From positions 372,001-436,000 of the forward strand of contig NZ_JACIDA010000001.1 of NCBI RefSeq assembly GCF_014196125.1: a stretch of 64,000 bases of DNA. The letters are read 5' to 3'. The translations under genes were made by a program, and so were the position numbers. Origin of the DNA: Brevundimonas mediterranea. Lineage in GTDB: Bacteria; Pseudomonadota; Alphaproteobacteria; Caulobacterales; Caulobacteraceae. Below are positions 63,153-64,000 of the stretch, one piece after another. The notes under the pieces are model-generated. The model was given only the letters and a program-made list of their open reading frames with translations. It ran no database searches and was not told the origin of the DNA. Every line of letters starts with the position of its first letter. Within the stretch, counting starts at the first letter, position 1.

Positions 63153-64000
63153 CAGCCCAGCAGCCGCGCGGCCTGGGGCGCGAAATAGGTCAGGACGCCC
63201 GCGCAGCCGGCGCGCTTGAACCCGTGCAGGGTCTCCAGCACGGCGCGGTCGTGATCCAGCCAGCCGTTGGCGATGGAGGCCTGCATCATCGCGTACTCGC
63301 CCGACACCTGATAGGCGAAGGTCGGGACGCGGAAGGTCTCGGACACGCGGCGCACGATGTCGAGATAGGGCATGCCCGGCTTGACCATGACCGCGTCGGC
63401 GCCTTCCGACAGGTCCATGGCGACCTCCTTCAGGGCCTCGTCCGAGTTGGCGTAGTCCATCTGATAGGTCTTCTTGTCGCCCTTCAGCGCGGTCGAGGAG
63501 CCGACGGCGTCGCGGTAGGGGCCGTAGAAGGCCGAGGCGAACTTGGCCGCATAGGACAGGATCAGGGTGTCGTGGAAGCCGTTGGCCTCGAGCGCCTCGC
63601 GCACCGCCTGGATGCGGCCGTCCATCATGTCGGAGGGAGCGACCACGTCGGCGCCGGCGTGGGCGTGGATGAAGGCCTGTTCGGCCAGGCGGTCCAGGCT
63701 GGCGTCGTTGACGATCCGGTCGCCCTCCATGACGCCGTCATGGCCGTGGTCGGTGTAGCAGTCGAGCGCCACGTCGGTCATGACGCCGATCTCCGGCGCG
63801 GCGTCCTTGATGGCCTTGATACAGTCGGGGATCAGGCCGTCGGGATCCGTGGCGCCCGTGCCGACCGCGTCCTTGATGGCGCCGTCCACATTGGGGAAGA
63901 GGGCGAGCATCGGAATGCCCAGGTCGCGCGCCTCGACCGCCGCCGCCGCCGCCGCCTTGGGCGACAGGCGGAAGACGCCCGGCATGGAGGCGACCGGCAC
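63152..64000 (-). CDS. hemB: delta-aminolevulinic acid dehydratase (5' end missing)
   Basis: Porphobilinogen synthase, which condenses two 5-aminolevulinate molecules for heme. The right edge cuts the gene: 282 C-terminal codons are visible, starting in the family's SMPGVFRLSP region, so roughly 40-50 residues are missing. Schiff-base lysines are in SYAAKFASAFYGP and VMVKPGMPYLD. The metal site reads DVALDCYTDHGHDG, with Asp where zinc enzymes have Cys, so this should be the magnesium/potassium type rather than the zinc type. Confidence 0.97.
   Translation of the reverse strand: MPVASMPGVFRLSPKAAAAAAVEARDLGIPMLALFPNVDGAIKDAVGTGATDPDGLIPDCIKAIKDAAPEIGVMTDVALDCYTDHGHDGVMEGDRIVNDASLDRLAEQAFIHAHAGADVVAPSDMMDGRIQAVREALEANGFHDTLILSYAAKFASAFYGPYRDAVGSSTALKGDKKTYQMDYANSDEALKEVAMDLSEGADAVMVKPGMPYLDIVRRVSETFRVPTFAYQVSGEYAMMQASIANGWLDHDRAVLETLHGFKRAGCAGVLTYFAPQAARLLG

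Overview
The window is dense, GC-rich chromosomal DNA from an alphaproteobacterium, most likely Caulobacterales and probably close to Brevundimonas or Caulobacter. Four things point there: the nuo-birA-coaX-rnj and proS-lolC-lolD-(gap)-dnaE runs, the lipid A/bam cluster between rpsB and gltA, LexA boxes of the alphaproteobacterial GAAC-N7-GAAC (GTTC-N7-GTTC) type, and promoter-like elements resembling the Caulobacter consensus TTGACGS...GCTANAWC. The species call is inference. I see no rRNA, tRNA, CRISPR array, insertion sequence or prophage.

Layout. 1-11560: the membrane half of the complex I operon (nuoF partial, G, H, I, J, K, L, M, N), tightly coupled, with two small predicted lipoprotein genes inserted after nuoF and nuoH. 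11565-14764: birA, coaX and rnj. 14819-16824: four small genes (unknown membrane protein, DUF3088, CHMI-like tautomerase, DUF1467). 17027-20765: an apparently accessory pair, a TonB-dependent receptor and a convergent ECF sigma factor. 21155-24448: proS and the lipoprotein-export genes lolC/F and lolD. 24490-25128: an exported MsrA. 25129-25611: a gap holding two tandem LexA boxes and a 31-codon membrane peptide gene. 25612-30260: dnaE, a DUF3224 protein and a DUF4142 lipoprotein.

30484-45372 is the classic envelope and translation block: rpsB, tsf, pyrH, frr, uppS, cdsA, dxr, rseP, bamA, skp, lpxD, fabZ, lpxA, lpxI, lpxB. It links isoprenoid carrier and phospholipid synthesis, outer-membrane protein assembly and lipid A synthesis. 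A bidirectional terminator separates it from gltA and gltX (minus strand). comEC (plus strand) starts on the same CATG as gltX and ends inside the convergent lexA gene, which has its own double LexA box. Upstream of lexA on the minus strand lie trpC, trpD, trpG, trpE and ppiD; a small plus-strand membrane-protein ORF sits between trpG and trpE. tpiA, secG and pyrG follow on the plus strand. The right end holds a 52-codon membrane protein, a probably frame-split outer-membrane protein with a His/Met-rich leader ORF, a Cys-rich small protein, a GNAT acetyltransferase and hemB (cut by the edge).

The most interesting element is the SOS-controlled micro-gene at 25277-25372. Two adjacent LexA boxes overlap a promoter that drives a 31-residue, single-helix membrane peptide. 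This closely resembles SidA, the SOS-induced division inhibitor of Caulobacter crescentus. Other leads are the lipoproteins embedded in the nuo operon, the frame-split outer-membrane protein, a candidate EcfG-type general-stress promoter before the DUF4142 gene, and paired hairpins between rpsB and tsf.
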